Source: Bacteroidales bacterium (GTDB taxonomy: Bacteria > Bacteroidota > Bacteroidia > Bacteroidales > P3). Taken from it: 11,368 bases of DNA. The stretch lies in NCBI GenBank assembly GCA_017507285.1, contig JAFWBF010000168.1:1-11368 (forward strand). Reading direction: 5' to 3'. The notes beneath the pieces were generated by a model, which saw only the letters and a program-made list of their open reading frames with translations, ran no database searches and had not been told where the DNA came from. Numbering within the stretch: the stretch's first letter is position 1; each line of letters starts with the position of its first letter. Positions 1 to 6,575 of the stretch are shown here, piece by piece. The position numbers and the translations under genes were made by a program.

Positions 1-296
1 AAAAAATAATAATTTCGATCTTCACCGAGCCTATATACATAAGTTACCCCATTTTCCTTATACATAATCTCCTCCCCATCCGGGTCCACAAGTTTCACAG
101 GATTCCAAGCACAATAAGCGTACGGCGACAAACCAGGATACTTATCCGCCATTGGATCCACACTTAACCAACCCGTCAAAATGTCCGAGTCATAATACCT
201 AGCTCCGAAGTAGGAAAAGCCTGTCTCTGAGTCTCTTTCTTTCCCGGTAAAGGATGAAGGGTAATTGCTGTTTATATTTAGGTATATTTGGCTCAT
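1..296 (-). CDS. Rhs-family core domain protein, orphan, 3' end beyond window (partial)
   Basis: The visible 98 codons translate to the conserved Rhs repeat-associated core: FTGKERDSETGFSYFGARYYD near residues 16-36 (split here as FTGKERDSETG and FSYFGARYYD), then LTGWLSVDPMADKYP, LSPYAYCAWNPVKLVDPDG, followed by the start of a variable tip (EEIMYKENGVTYVYRLGED). In Rhs/YD-repeat proteins this core closes the beta-cocoon and the sequence after DP(D/N)G is often a toxin or other variable domain. Here the protein begins directly at the core: the first ATG is at 296, an in-frame stop lies at 330-332, and a TAACTTTG promoter element sits between them. No YD repeats precede it. The gene continues past base 1, so the tip cannot be identified. 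It is either a displaced Rhs tip cassette or a self-standing short core protein. The family call is secure; whether it is functional is unknown. Confidence 0.85.
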   Translation of the reverse strand, partial: MSQIYLNINSNYPSSFTGKERDSETGFSYFGARYYDSDILTGWLSVDPMADKYPGLSPYAYCAWNPVKLVDPDGEEIMYKENGVTYVYRLGEDRNYYF

Positions 297-316
297 ATTT
301 TCTTGTTTTTGATGTG

Positions 317-324
317 CAAAGTTA
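317..324 (-). promoter_or_regulatory. Bacteroidetes -7 promoter box (TAACTTTG) for the Rhs core gene
   Basis: Read on the minus strand, TAACTTTG matches the TAnnTTTG consensus and is followed by CA, as at the other promoters here. It lies 20 bases upstream of the ATG at 296. A TTTTG lies 16 bp further upstream (341-345), which is somewhat close for a -33 element. Transcription would leave a leader of only about 10-15 nt. Confidence 0.6.
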
Positions 325-354
325 CACAATTATTTCGATACAAAAGTTAAAAAC

Positions 355-464
355 CTTGCAAACGAGGAAATAATTTTTCCTTCCCGAGGGAAATGTATCT
401 ACATCACGATGGAGTTCAAACTACATCACGATGAAAATTCATCTGCATCCCGAGGAAATTTCGG
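355..464. repeat. Degenerate 22-bp tandem repeat, five units in exact phase
   Basis: Five units begin at 355, 377, 399, 421 and 443. Units 3 and 4 share the 13-mer CTACATCACGATG; unit 5 has CTGCATCCCGAGG; unit 2 has TTCCTTCCCGAGG; unit 1 keeps mainly CGAGG. The CGAGG/CGATG pentamer recurs at 363, 385, 407, 429 and 451, always 22 bases apart, and each is followed by an A/T-rich half-unit. The array lies just upstream of the minus-strand Rhs promoter and about 210 bases upstream of the plus-strand exporter gene. It may be a set of regulator sites with near two-helical-turn spacing or a decayed repeat family; the sequence does not decide. Confidence 0.7.
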
Positions 465-487
465 GGGTATATACCGGCCGAAAATTG

Positions 488-499
488 ATGGTATACCAT
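488..499. repeat. Perfect 12-bp palindrome ATGGTATACCAT
   Basis: This is a perfect dyad. A second perfect dyad, GGTATATACC at 466-475, lies with its centre 23 bp upstream. Both share GGTAT/ATACC half-sites, so they could be two copies of one operator, but no regulator gene is adjacent. Confidence 0.4.
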
Positions 500-512
500 A
501 TATTCCAATTAC

Positions 513-542
513 ACCCTATCGTGAATAGATTTATGATAGGGT
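513..542. repeat. Inverted repeat with ACCCTATC/GATAGGGT arms
   Basis: Arms ACCCTATCGT (513-522) and ATGATAGGGT (533-542) form a 10-bp stem with one G-T pair and a 10-nt loop. The right arm can alternatively pair with CTATCAT (563-569), which is followed by ATTTTTTT, so two mutually exclusive hairpins are possible. No transcript start upstream of it was recognised. Confidence 0.45.
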
Positions 543-641
543 ATAAATAAATTGACAATAGGCTATCATATTTTTTTACTGCTACCGGAAAAAACTAAAG
601 GCTGTTGCCCTCTCCTCTCTCAATTATTAACAGAAAAGGTG

Positions 642-649
642 TATCTTTG
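642..649 (+). promoter_or_regulatory. Bacteroidetes -7 promoter box (TATCTTTG) for the yeiH-like gene
   Basis: TATCTTTG followed by CAAAACAAA lies 25 bases upstream of the ATG at 675. It fits TAnnTTTG exactly. I see no convincing -33 TTTG at the usual distance. Confidence 0.7.
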
Positions 650-674
650 CAAAACAAAAATATTTAGCTGATAT

Positions 675-1721
675 ATGACTAATGACAGTAGAATTAATGC
701 ATTGTATGGAATTTTGCTTGTGGCTGCCTTTGCAATAGTGGCTTTTTTTGTTGCCAAGATAGAGGTGGTGCAGCGCCTATCGCTAAGTCCGCTTATAGTG
801 GGCTTGTTGTTGGGGATGGTTTATGCCAACACTTTTCGTAAGCGGTTGCCCGAAAGTTGGGCGCCGGGGCTTAAGTTTTGTTCCAAGCAGGTGCTTAGGT
901 TTGGAATTGTTTTGTATGGTTTCAGGCTCACCTTTCAGCAGGTTTTGCAAGTGGGTTTGCCTGCTATTGTGGTTGACTGTGTGGTGGTATGTGGTACCTT
1001 GTTGTTGGGTATTGTTGTTGGGAAGTTGTTGCGGATGGATAGTGCTACCACCCTTTTGACCTCGACGGGCAGCGCTATATGTGGAGCGGCGGCGGTGTTG
1101 GGTGCCGAGCCTATAGTGCAGGCTGCTCCTCACAAAACCACGGTGGCGGTAACCACGGTGGTGATATTTGGCACACTTTCGATGTTTTTGTATCCTACAA
1201 TGTATAGGGTAGGGGTGTTTGATTTGGACGCAAGGTCAATGGCTATCTATACCGGTAGCACACTCCACGAGGTGGCCCATGTGGTAGGTGCCGGCAATGG
1301 CATGGACCCACAGGGAAGCGCAGGTATAGCCGATACGGCCACTATTACCAAGATGATACGTGTGATATTGCTGGCACCGGTGCTGCTGGTGATGAGCATG
1401 CTGCTTTCGGCCAAAGGCACCGATAGGTCGAAAACCAAAATATCCGTTCCATGGTTTGCTCTATTGTTTTTGGCTGTTATAGGCCTCAATTCGCTGCTTA
1501 GGCTATGGGTGCCCGTTGGGGTAATGGATTCGGTAGCATCGGCAATAAATATTTTCGATACTTTTTTGCTTACGATGGCAATGACAGCATTGGGTGCCGA
1601 TACGGCTTTTGACAAGTTTAGACAAGCAGGAGCAAAACCTTTCTACCTGGCTGGCATACTCTATGTGTGGCTTGTGGGCGGAGGTTATCTGATGGCCAAA
1701 TACCTTGTGCCACTGATATAA
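675..1721 (+). CDS. YeiH/UPF0324-family putative sulfate exporter, integral membrane protein
   Basis: The 348-residue protein is built of roughly ten hydrophobic segments from residue 9 to the C terminus. It carries the hallmark stretches of the YeiH family (conserved hypothetical 698): LRFGIVLYGFRLT (74-86), TGSAICGAAAVLGAEP (131-146) and GSTLHEVAHVVGAG (194-207), followed by the TKMIRVILLAPVL helix (225-237). Length and order match full-length family members. The protein acts in the inner membrane. Its transported substrate is not firmly known; family members are named putative sulfate exporters from limited evidence. It has its own promoter box and stands alone: the next gene starts 97 bases later with a separate promoter box. 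No truncation or frameshift is visible. I am confident of the family and much less sure of the substrate. Confidence 0.9.
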   Translation: MTNDSRINALYGILLVAAFAIVAFFVAKIEVVQRLSLSPLIVGLLLGMVYANTFRKRLPESWAPGLKFCSKQVLRFGIVLYGFRLTFQQVLQVGLPAIVVDCVVVCGTLLLGIVVGKLLRMDSATTLLTSTGSAICGAAAVLGAEPIVQAAPHKTTVAVTTVVIFGTLSMFLYPTMYRVGVFDLDARSMAIYTGSTLHEVAHVVGAGNGMDPQGSAGIADTATITKMIRVILLAPVLLVMSMLLSAKGTDRSKTKISVPWFALLFLAVIGLNSLLRLWVPVGVMDSVASAINIFDTFLLTMAMTALGADTAFDKFRQAGAKPFYLAGILYVWLVGGGYLMAKYLVPLI

Positions 1722-1790
1722 ACAGGATGTTGACACCGGACAATAAAAGAAACATAATAAATAAACGGCAAAGATGTCGAAATAAATTCG

Positions 1791-1798
1791 TACCTTTG
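1791..1798 (+). promoter_or_regulatory. Bacteroidetes -7 promoter box (TACCTTTG) for the transketolase unit
   Basis: TACCTTTG followed by CAAAATCAAAATAT lies 20 bases upstream of the ATG at 1819. The box and initial transcribed bases closely resemble those of the preceding gene. No further TAnnTTTG box is seen just upstream of the two genes that follow, so it probably drives all three. Confidence 0.7.
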
Positions 1799-1818
1799 CA
1801 AAATCAAAATATAGACAA

Positions 1819-2667
1819 ATGACAAATATATTGGATTTACAAAACATTGCGACACAAGTTCGTAGAGATATTGTGAGAATGACAAATGCCGTAAATTCCG
1901 GACATCCGGGTGGCTCGTTGGGCTGTACAGAGTTTATGACAGCTTTATTTTTCGACATCATGGAACACAATCCTGCCGATTTTGCTATGGAAGGAAAGAA
2001 CTCGGATATGTTCTTTTTGTCGAACGGACACATCACACCGGTGCTGTATAGCGTAATGGCACGTAGGGGGTATTTTCCTGTTGAGGAATTGAAAACTTTC
2101 CGTGTTTTTGGTACCCGTCTTCAAGGTCACCCCTCCACCGCTCATGGTTTGCCGGGAATACGCATGGCATCTGGTTCGTTGGGACAAGGCCTTTCGGTGG
2201 CTATAGGTGCTGCTTTGGCCAAAAAGATGGATGGCGACAATAAGCTTGTTTACACCCTTCATGGTGATGGAGAGTTGGAAGAAGGCCAAATATGGGAAGC
2301 TGCTATGTATGCAGGTGCCAAGAAGGTGGATAACCTTATTGCAACTATAGACTGCAACGGCCAACAGATAGATGGTACTACCGACGAGGTATTGGCACTT
2401 GGCGATTTGAAAGCCAAATGGGAAGCCTTTGGTTGGACTGTGGTAGGATGCGAAAATGGTAACGACATGAAGCAAATGGTTGATGCCCTTACATTGGCCA
2501 AAACCCTTAGCGGAAAAGGAAAACCGGTGGTTGTGCTGATGAAAACCGAAATGGGATATGGTGTAGACTTTATGCAAGGTACCAACAAGTACCACGGTGT
2601 GGCTCCAAGCAACGACGAGTTGGAACGTGCACTGGCACAGCTGAACGAAACATTGGGCGACTATTAA
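1819..2667 (+). CDS. Transketolase, N-terminal (thiamine diphosphate-binding) subunit
   Basis: The 282 residues correspond to the N-terminal third to half of a full transketolase. Visible motifs are HPGG (29-32), SNGH (68-71), GHP (103-105), SGSLGQGLSVAIG (118-130), and the ThDP/metal-binding signature GDGE (149-152) ending at N180 in DCNGQQ. With the C-terminal subunit encoded at 4137-5093 it should form the cytoplasmic enzyme that moves two-carbon ketol units between sugar phosphates in the non-oxidative pentose phosphate pathway. Split transketolases of this type are widespread in bacteria and archaea, normally as adjacent genes. Here the partner is separated by a VWA gene of 1.4 kb. The protein ends naturally at a TAA with no sign of truncation. 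The start follows a promoter box by 20 bases. Confidence 0.93.
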   Translation: MTNILDLQNIATQVRRDIVRMTNAVNSGHPGGSLGCTEFMTALFFDIMEHNPADFAMEGKNSDMFFLSNGHITPVLYSVMARRGYFPVEELKTFRVFGTRLQGHPSTAHGLPGIRMASGSLGQGLSVAIGAALAKKMDGDNKLVYTLHGDGELEEGQIWEAAMYAGAKKVDNLIATIDCNGQQIDGTTDEVLALGDLKAKWEAFGWTVVGCENGNDMKQMVDALTLAKTLSGKGKPVVVLMKTEMGYGVDFMQGTNKYHGVAPSNDELERALAQLNETLGDY

Positions 2668-2685
2668 TAAAAACACTAGGTAATT

Positions 2686-4077
2686 ATGAGGTTGGCCAAG
2701 AGGGTATGGATGCTGTGTGTATGTTTTGTGTGTGTCCACTGCGGATTGATGGCACAAAAGAAAGGGACCGAAACGGGCGTTTCGGACAAGACCCGTGTGC
2801 TAATCATATTGGACTGCTCCAACAGTATGTGGGACAAATGGCAGAGCGATTCGAAGATAAAGGTAACACAGACGGTGCTATTGAAATTTTTGGACAGCAT
2901 AAGCCATCAAAACGAAATAGATGTGGCATTGAGAGTGTTTGGCCATCTTAATAAAAACTCCTACGCTACGCGTTTGGAGGTGCCTTTCGAGAACGATAAT
3001 ATATATAAGCTGCGTAGCAAAATAAAGACTCTTGTTCCGCAAGGCGGTTGTGAAGCTGCCTCGGCTTTGTCCAGCTCGTTGAATGATTTTCCTGCTGCAG
3101 GAAAATCGAGAAACATAATACTCATCATCACCGATGGTATGGACGACTGCGAGGGGACGATATGCGAGGTGGCAAAGCAGGTGCAGAACAGCGGCGTTAT
3201 AGTGAAGACCTTTGTGCTGGGTATAGGCGATAGGGAAAACTTTCAAAGCAACATTAATTGTGCAGGAAAGTTTATACATGTTCCGCAGGAAGAGCAATAC
3301 ACCCAGTCGTTATACGACATATTTACTCTTTCGGAAGAAAAAGCTGCTGTGCGTGTGCAGGTAAAAGATTTTTCGGGTATGAGCTATGAGACCTCGATGC
3401 CTATAGTATTTTATGATGCTCAGACGGGGGTGGCTAAACATCAGATGATATATTCGCCTGCCGGCAAAGAGGGCGATGACATAATTACTATTGACCCATT
3501 GGTGTCGTACAACATAAAGGCTTATACCAATCCGCCGATGCTGAAAACCAACATATCATTTGATTACAATAAAACCAACAATTTGGTTTATGAGGTGGAA
3601 CAAGGTTTTTTGAATGTAAGCTACGAGGCTAAACGAACAACCTATCAGGTGCCGGAATATCCCATTGTGGTATGCAAGCATGGCGAAAAGGACATTGTGA
3701 ACATCCAAAAGATAAACGAGAAAGTGCCTTATCAGGCCGGTAGTTATGATATAGTGATACTTTCGACACCGCATATAGAACTTAATGATGTGGCCATTCA
3801 GCATGTGTCGAATACGGATTTGGCTATTCCTACACCGGGAGCGGCAAACATTGTGAAGCCAAAAGCTATAATGCAGGGTACCCTCTTTGGTATAGATGGC
3901 GACGATTGGAAATATGTTTGCAACCTGGATTCGGGCAAGGTGTCGGAGCGTATACTGCTCATGCCGGGCGAATATGTGGTGGTGCTGAAACCTGTAAATG
4001 CAGCCTCAAATGGGCCTACGAAGGTGCAGAAGTTTAGGATAGATGCAGGGCTTACAACTACGGTACAGATAAAGTAG
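2686..4077 (+). CDS. Secreted VWA-domain protein encoded between the transketolase halves
   Basis: The 463-residue protein starts with a signal peptide (basic RLAKR, hydrophobic Cys-rich core, likely cleavage after LMA at about residue 23; no good lipobox). A von Willebrand factor A domain spans about 35-215: the MIDAS motif DCSNS (43-47), followed by MWDKW, and the ITDGMDDCEG segment (148-157). The MIDAS Thr of the usual PxGxT loop appears to be replaced by Cys122 in PQGGCEA. Beyond about 220 come beta-rich segments with no family I recognise. VWA domains bind ligands through a metal ion; partner and role here are unknown. It starts 18 bases after the transketolase N subunit and ends 59 bases before the C subunit, same strand, with no promoter box of its own, so it is probably co-transcribed. 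Location is probably periplasm or cell envelope. The fold is confident; the function is not assigned. Confidence 0.85.
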   Translation: MRLAKRVWMLCVCFVCVHCGLMAQKKGTETGVSDKTRVLIILDCSNSMWDKWQSDSKIKVTQTVLLKFLDSISHQNEIDVALRVFGHLNKNSYATRLEVPFENDNIYKLRSKIKTLVPQGGCEAASALSSSLNDFPAAGKSRNIILIITDGMDDCEGTICEVAKQVQNSGVIVKTFVLGIGDRENFQSNINCAGKFIHVPQEEQYTQSLYDIFTLSEEKAAVRVQVKDFSGMSYETSMPIVFYDAQTGVAKHQMIYSPAGKEGDDIITIDPLVSYNIKAYTNPPMLKTNISFDYNKTNNLVYEVEQGFLNVSYEAKRTTYQVPEYPIVVCKHGEKDIVNIQKINEKVPYQAGSYDIVILSTPHIELNDVAIQHVSNTDLAIPTPGAANIVKPKAIMQGTLFGIDGDDWKYVCNLDSGKVSERILLMPGEYVVVLKPVNAASNGPTKVQKFRIDAGLTTTVQIK

Positions 4078-4136
4078 GTTGGGCGAAGGGCAATAAGAAA
4101 AAAATGATTGTTGAATAAAGTAAAAACAGATTATAC

Positions 4137-5093
4137 ATGAAAACTTACGAAAATAAGAAAATGAAAGATCTTCGTAGCGGTTTTGGCGAGGGCTTGGTTG
4201 ATGCCGGAGCACAAAATCACGAAGTAGTAGCATTGTCGGCTGATGTTACGGGATCGGTAAAGATGGATGGCTTTGCAAAGGCTTATCCCGAACGTTTTAT
4301 CCAATGTGGTATTGCCGAAGCCAATATGGTTGGTATTGCTGCCGGTCTTTCGTTGTCGGGAAAAATTCCATTTGTAGGTGGGTTTGCCGAATTTGTTACA
4401 GGTCGTGTTTATGACCAGATACGTCAGGTGGTGGCATACTCCAACAAAAATGTAAAAATATGTGGCTCGCACGCCGGTGTAACATTGGGCGAAGATGGTG
4501 CCACACACCAAACCATGGAGGATATTGCACTGATGAAGGCATTGCCAAACATGACGGTGCTGGTGCCATGTGATGCCAACCAAACACACGCTGCCACCGT
4601 TGCTGCTATGCGTCATAATGGTCCTGTATATTTGAGATTTGGTCGCCCAAAAATGCCAAACTTTACCGACGAGAACCAGGAGTTTGTGATTGGGAAAGCA
4701 CAGATGCTTAACGAGGGCAAGGACGTGTCTATAATAGCAACCGGCCATTTGGTATGGGAAGCGTTGGAAGCTGCCAAAGCATTGGAAGCCGAAGGTATAT
4801 TGGCCGAGGTGATAAATATACATACCATTAAACCATTGGATACCGAAGCGATAATAAAATCGGCCAAGAAAACAGGTGCCGTGGTTACTTGCGAAGAGCA
4901 TTTGTTCAACGGTGGATTGGGCGACAGTGTGGCTCAAACCTTGGCTTTGAACTGCCCTACTCCAATGGAATATGTGGCTGTTGATGACAAGTTTGGCGAA
5001 TCGGGAACTCCCGAGCAAATGCTTGTAAACTATCATTTGAAGGCAGTGGATATCGTTGGAAAGGTAAAGGCTGTGTTGGTTCGTAAGAAATAA
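4137..5093 (+). CDS. Transketolase, C-terminal (pyrimidine-binding) subunit
   Basis: The 318 residues cover the pyrimidine-binding and C-terminal domains. CGIAEANMVGIAAGLS (57-72) contains the conserved Glu (E61) that activates thiamine diphosphate. GSHAGVTLGEDGATHQ (110-125) and EDIALMKALPNM (128-139) are typical of the family, and HNGPVYLRFGRPK (160-172) follows. The C-terminal domain continues with EVINIHTIKPLD (224-235) and ends at about 310. It pairs with the subunit at 1819-2667 to make a complete transketolase. I use the first ATG, though Met9 could also serve. A strong hairpin terminator 34 bases after the stop closes the unit. The 59-base spacer in front shows no promoter box, so expression probably depends on transcription through the VWA gene. 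Confidence 0.93.
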   Translation: MKTYENKKMKDLRSGFGEGLVDAGAQNHEVVALSADVTGSVKMDGFAKAYPERFIQCGIAEANMVGIAAGLSLSGKIPFVGGFAEFVTGRVYDQIRQVVAYSNKNVKICGSHAGVTLGEDGATHQTMEDIALMKALPNMTVLVPCDANQTHAATVAAMRHNGPVYLRFGRPKMPNFTDENQEFVIGKAQMLNEGKDVSIIATGHLVWEALEAAKALEAEGILAEVINIHTIKPLDTEAIIKSAKKTGAVVTCEEHLFNGGLGDSVAQTLALNCPTPMEYVAVDDKFGESGTPEQMLVNYHLKAVDIVGKVKAVLVRKK

Positions 5094-5127
5094 ATTATGC
5101 CTATTTGCTGTAATTTTTTGATATAGA

Positions 5128-5179
5128 GGAAGTGGTTGCCCACCCTCCCTAGGGTGAGGGCAATACTTCCTTGTTTTTT
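5128..5179 (+). terminator. Strong Rho-independent-type terminator after the transketolase unit
   Basis: An interrupted long stem is formed by GGAAGT (5128-5133)/ACTTCC (5165-5170), TTGCCC (5136-5141)/GGGCAA (5158-5163) and ACCCT (5142-5146)/AGGGT (5151-5155), with a 4-nt loop and then TTGTTTTTT (5171-5179). Confidence 0.88.
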
Positions 5180-5209
5180 ATAATGAGATAAATCGATTGT
5201 GAAACACAG

Positions 5210-5731
5210 ATGGAAGTAAATGATTGTTTTCAGTTGGGGAAAATAACTAAACCTTTTGGTTATAAAGGTGAGGTGGTTTTCTTTTTGGATGTTGACGACC
5301 CTTCCGACTATGCCGACTTGGATTCGGTGTTTGTAGAAATAGGGGGGAAGCTGTTGCCATATTTCATCGAGGAGATAAACATAAAGGGCAATAAGGCAGT
5401 GGTACGGTTTGAAGATCTTACGGCCGAAGAGTCGGGAAAGTTGGTAGGAAAAAATCTTTTTTTGCCACTGTCGGTTCTGCCAAAGCTTACAGGAAAGAAA
5501 TTTTATTTTCACGAGATTATAAATTTTGCTGTTGTTGATGCAGAGAAGGGTAATATAGGAAACATAGCTTCCGTTATAGACTATCCTGCACAGCCACTGT
5601 TTCAGATAATGAAGGGCGAAACGGAAATACTTATCCCCATCCGCGACCAGATTATAGACAAAGTGGACAGGGACAACAAAACAATATACATATCGGCACC
5701 CGAAGGATTGATAGATATTTATTTGCAATAG
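5210..5731 (+). CDS. rimM: Ribosome maturation factor RimM
   Basis: The 173-residue protein has the two-domain layout of RimM. The N-terminal beta-barrel begins with LGKITKPFGYKGEV (9-22), the family's opening signature, and includes RFEDLTAEESGKLVGKNLF (66-84). A PRC-barrel domain (about 97-170) contains ILIPIRDQIIDKVD (140-153) and the closing PEGLIDIYL (164-172). RimM binds ribosomal protein S19 and assists maturation of the 30S head around 16S rRNA helices 31 and 33b. Length is standard. In many bacteria rimM sits with rpsP, trmD and rplS; here it is isolated from those and lies upstream of gpmA. It follows the terminator by 30 bases, yet no clean TAnnTTTG box is visible in that gap, so its promoter is unresolved. 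Confidence 0.93.
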   Translation: MEVNDCFQLGKITKPFGYKGEVVFFLDVDDPSDYADLDSVFVEIGGKLLPYFIEEINIKGNKAVVRFEDLTAEESGKLVGKNLFLPLSVLPKLTGKKFYFHEIINFAVVDAEKGNIGNIASVIDYPAQPLFQIMKGETEILIPIRDQIIDKVDRDNKTIYISAPEGLIDIYLQ

Positions 5732-5806
5732 GCATTGACGATGCAATAATAGGATGTGTTTTGCGTTATTGAACCAATTGAGAAAAAAAGAAAAATATAT
5801 ACATAT

Positions 5807-6553
5807 ATGAAGAAGCTTATACTTATACGTCACGGAGAAAGTGAATGGAACAAACTTAATTTGTTTACCGGTTGGACCGATGTTGATCTTACCGAGAATG
5901 GATGCAAAGAGGCTTTCGAGGCCGGAAAACTATTGAAGGCCGAAGGTTACAAACCGGAATTGTGCTTTACATCATATCTGAAAAGAGCCGTAAAAACATT
6001 GAACAATGTGTTGGATGCCATGAATATGGATTACCTTCCGGTAGAGAAAAGTTGGCGATTGAACGAGAAGAGCTATGGAGCTATCCAAGGGTTGAACAAA
6101 GCCGAAACAGCTGCTAAGTATGGCGACGACCAAGTGCTTTTGTGGCGTAGGTCGTTTGATGTGCAACCTCCTGCTTTGGATATGCACGACCAAAGAAGTC
6201 CACGCATGGACCCTCGTTACAACGAGCTTACTGATGAGCAAGTGCCTCTAACAGAATCGTTGAAAGATACAATAGAACGTCTTATGCCATACTACAAGGA
6301 TGTTATACTGAAGGCCCTTGGCAAACATGACGAAATTATGATTGTGGCTCATGGTAATAGTCTTAGAGGTATTGTGAAAGAGCTAAGAGGTATGACCAAT
6401 GAAGAAATCATAAAATTCAACATACCTACTGCAGTGCCATACATATTTGAGTTTGACGATAATATGAAACTTGTAAAAGAGTTTTTCCTAGGCGATGCCG
6501 ATGAAATAGCAAAAAAGATGCAAAGTGTGGCCAACCAAGGTAAAGCAAAATAA
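5807..6553 (+). CDS. gpmA: 2,3-bisphosphoglycerate-dependent phosphoglycerate mutase
   Basis: I start this 248-residue protein at the ATG at 5807, giving MKKLILIRHGESEWN, which aligns with GpmA N termini. An in-frame ATG at 5756 would add 17 residues unlike the family. GpmA interconverts 3- and 2-phosphoglycerate in cytoplasmic glycolysis/gluconeogenesis. Visible residues are the phosphorylated His9 in RHGE, the FTGWTDVDL loop (20-28), YLKRAVKTL (57-65), catalytic Glu87 in LNEKSYG, GLNKAET (95-101), WRR (113-115) and the second catalytic His182 in AHGNSLRG. It ends VANQGKAK, as many GpmA do. The residue after EK is Ser89, where E. coli and, from memory, Bacteroides have His (ERHYG / EKHYG). 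The gene lies 75 bases after rimM and ends at a clear terminator. Its leader is very A/T-rich. Confidence 0.95.
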   Translation: MKKLILIRHGESEWNKLNLFTGWTDVDLTENGCKEAFEAGKLLKAEGYKPELCFTSYLKRAVKTLNNVLDAMNMDYLPVEKSWRLNEKSYGAIQGLNKAETAAKYGDDQVLLWRRSFDVQPPALDMHDQRSPRMDPRYNELTDEQVPLTESLKDTIERLMPYYKDVILKALGKHDEIMIVAHGNSLRGIVKELRGMTNEEIIKFNIPTAVPYIFEFDDNMKLVKEFFLGDADEIAKKMQSVANQGKAK

Positions 6554-6575
6554 GATAATAGAATGATTATATAGT

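Larger units (their letters stand above)
297..674. other. Gene-free intergenic region between divergent Rhs and yeiH-like genes
   Basis: No plausible coding region is seen on either strand. The stretch holds two divergently oriented promoter boxes (317-324 minus, 642-649 plus), the 22-bp tandem repeat (355-464), palindromes GGTATATACC (466-475) and ATGGTATACCAT (488-499), and an inverted-repeat cluster at 513-569. The remainder, about 577-640, is unremarkable. Confidence 0.7.

Noticed and set aside
355..464. CRISPR array interpretation of the 22-bp repeat
   Set aside because: There are no unique spacers between repeats; the units are contiguous and degenerate, and no cas gene is nearby.
553..575. 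TTGACA followed by CATATT as a sigma70-like promoter
   Set aside because: Spacing is too short, and Bacteroidota primary promoters use TTTG/TAnnTTTG; the proper box lies at 642-649.
4131..5036. A 301-codon minus-strand open frame
   Set aside because: It is fully antisense to the transketolase C subunit, whose own frame has clear family motifs. The antisense product is His/Cys/Gln-rich with no recognisable domain.
5756..5806. Alternative gpmA start at 5756 adding 17 residues
   Set aside because: The extension does not resemble GpmA N termini, whereas the ATG at 5807 gives MKKLILIRHGE directly and has an A-rich leader.
5033..5833. A 266-codon minus-strand open frame
   Set aside because: It lies antisense to rimM and the transketolase C subunit. 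Its translation is a low-complexity mix of I, Y, H, F and Q with no motif, as expected of a complement-strand shadow in A/T-rich DNA.
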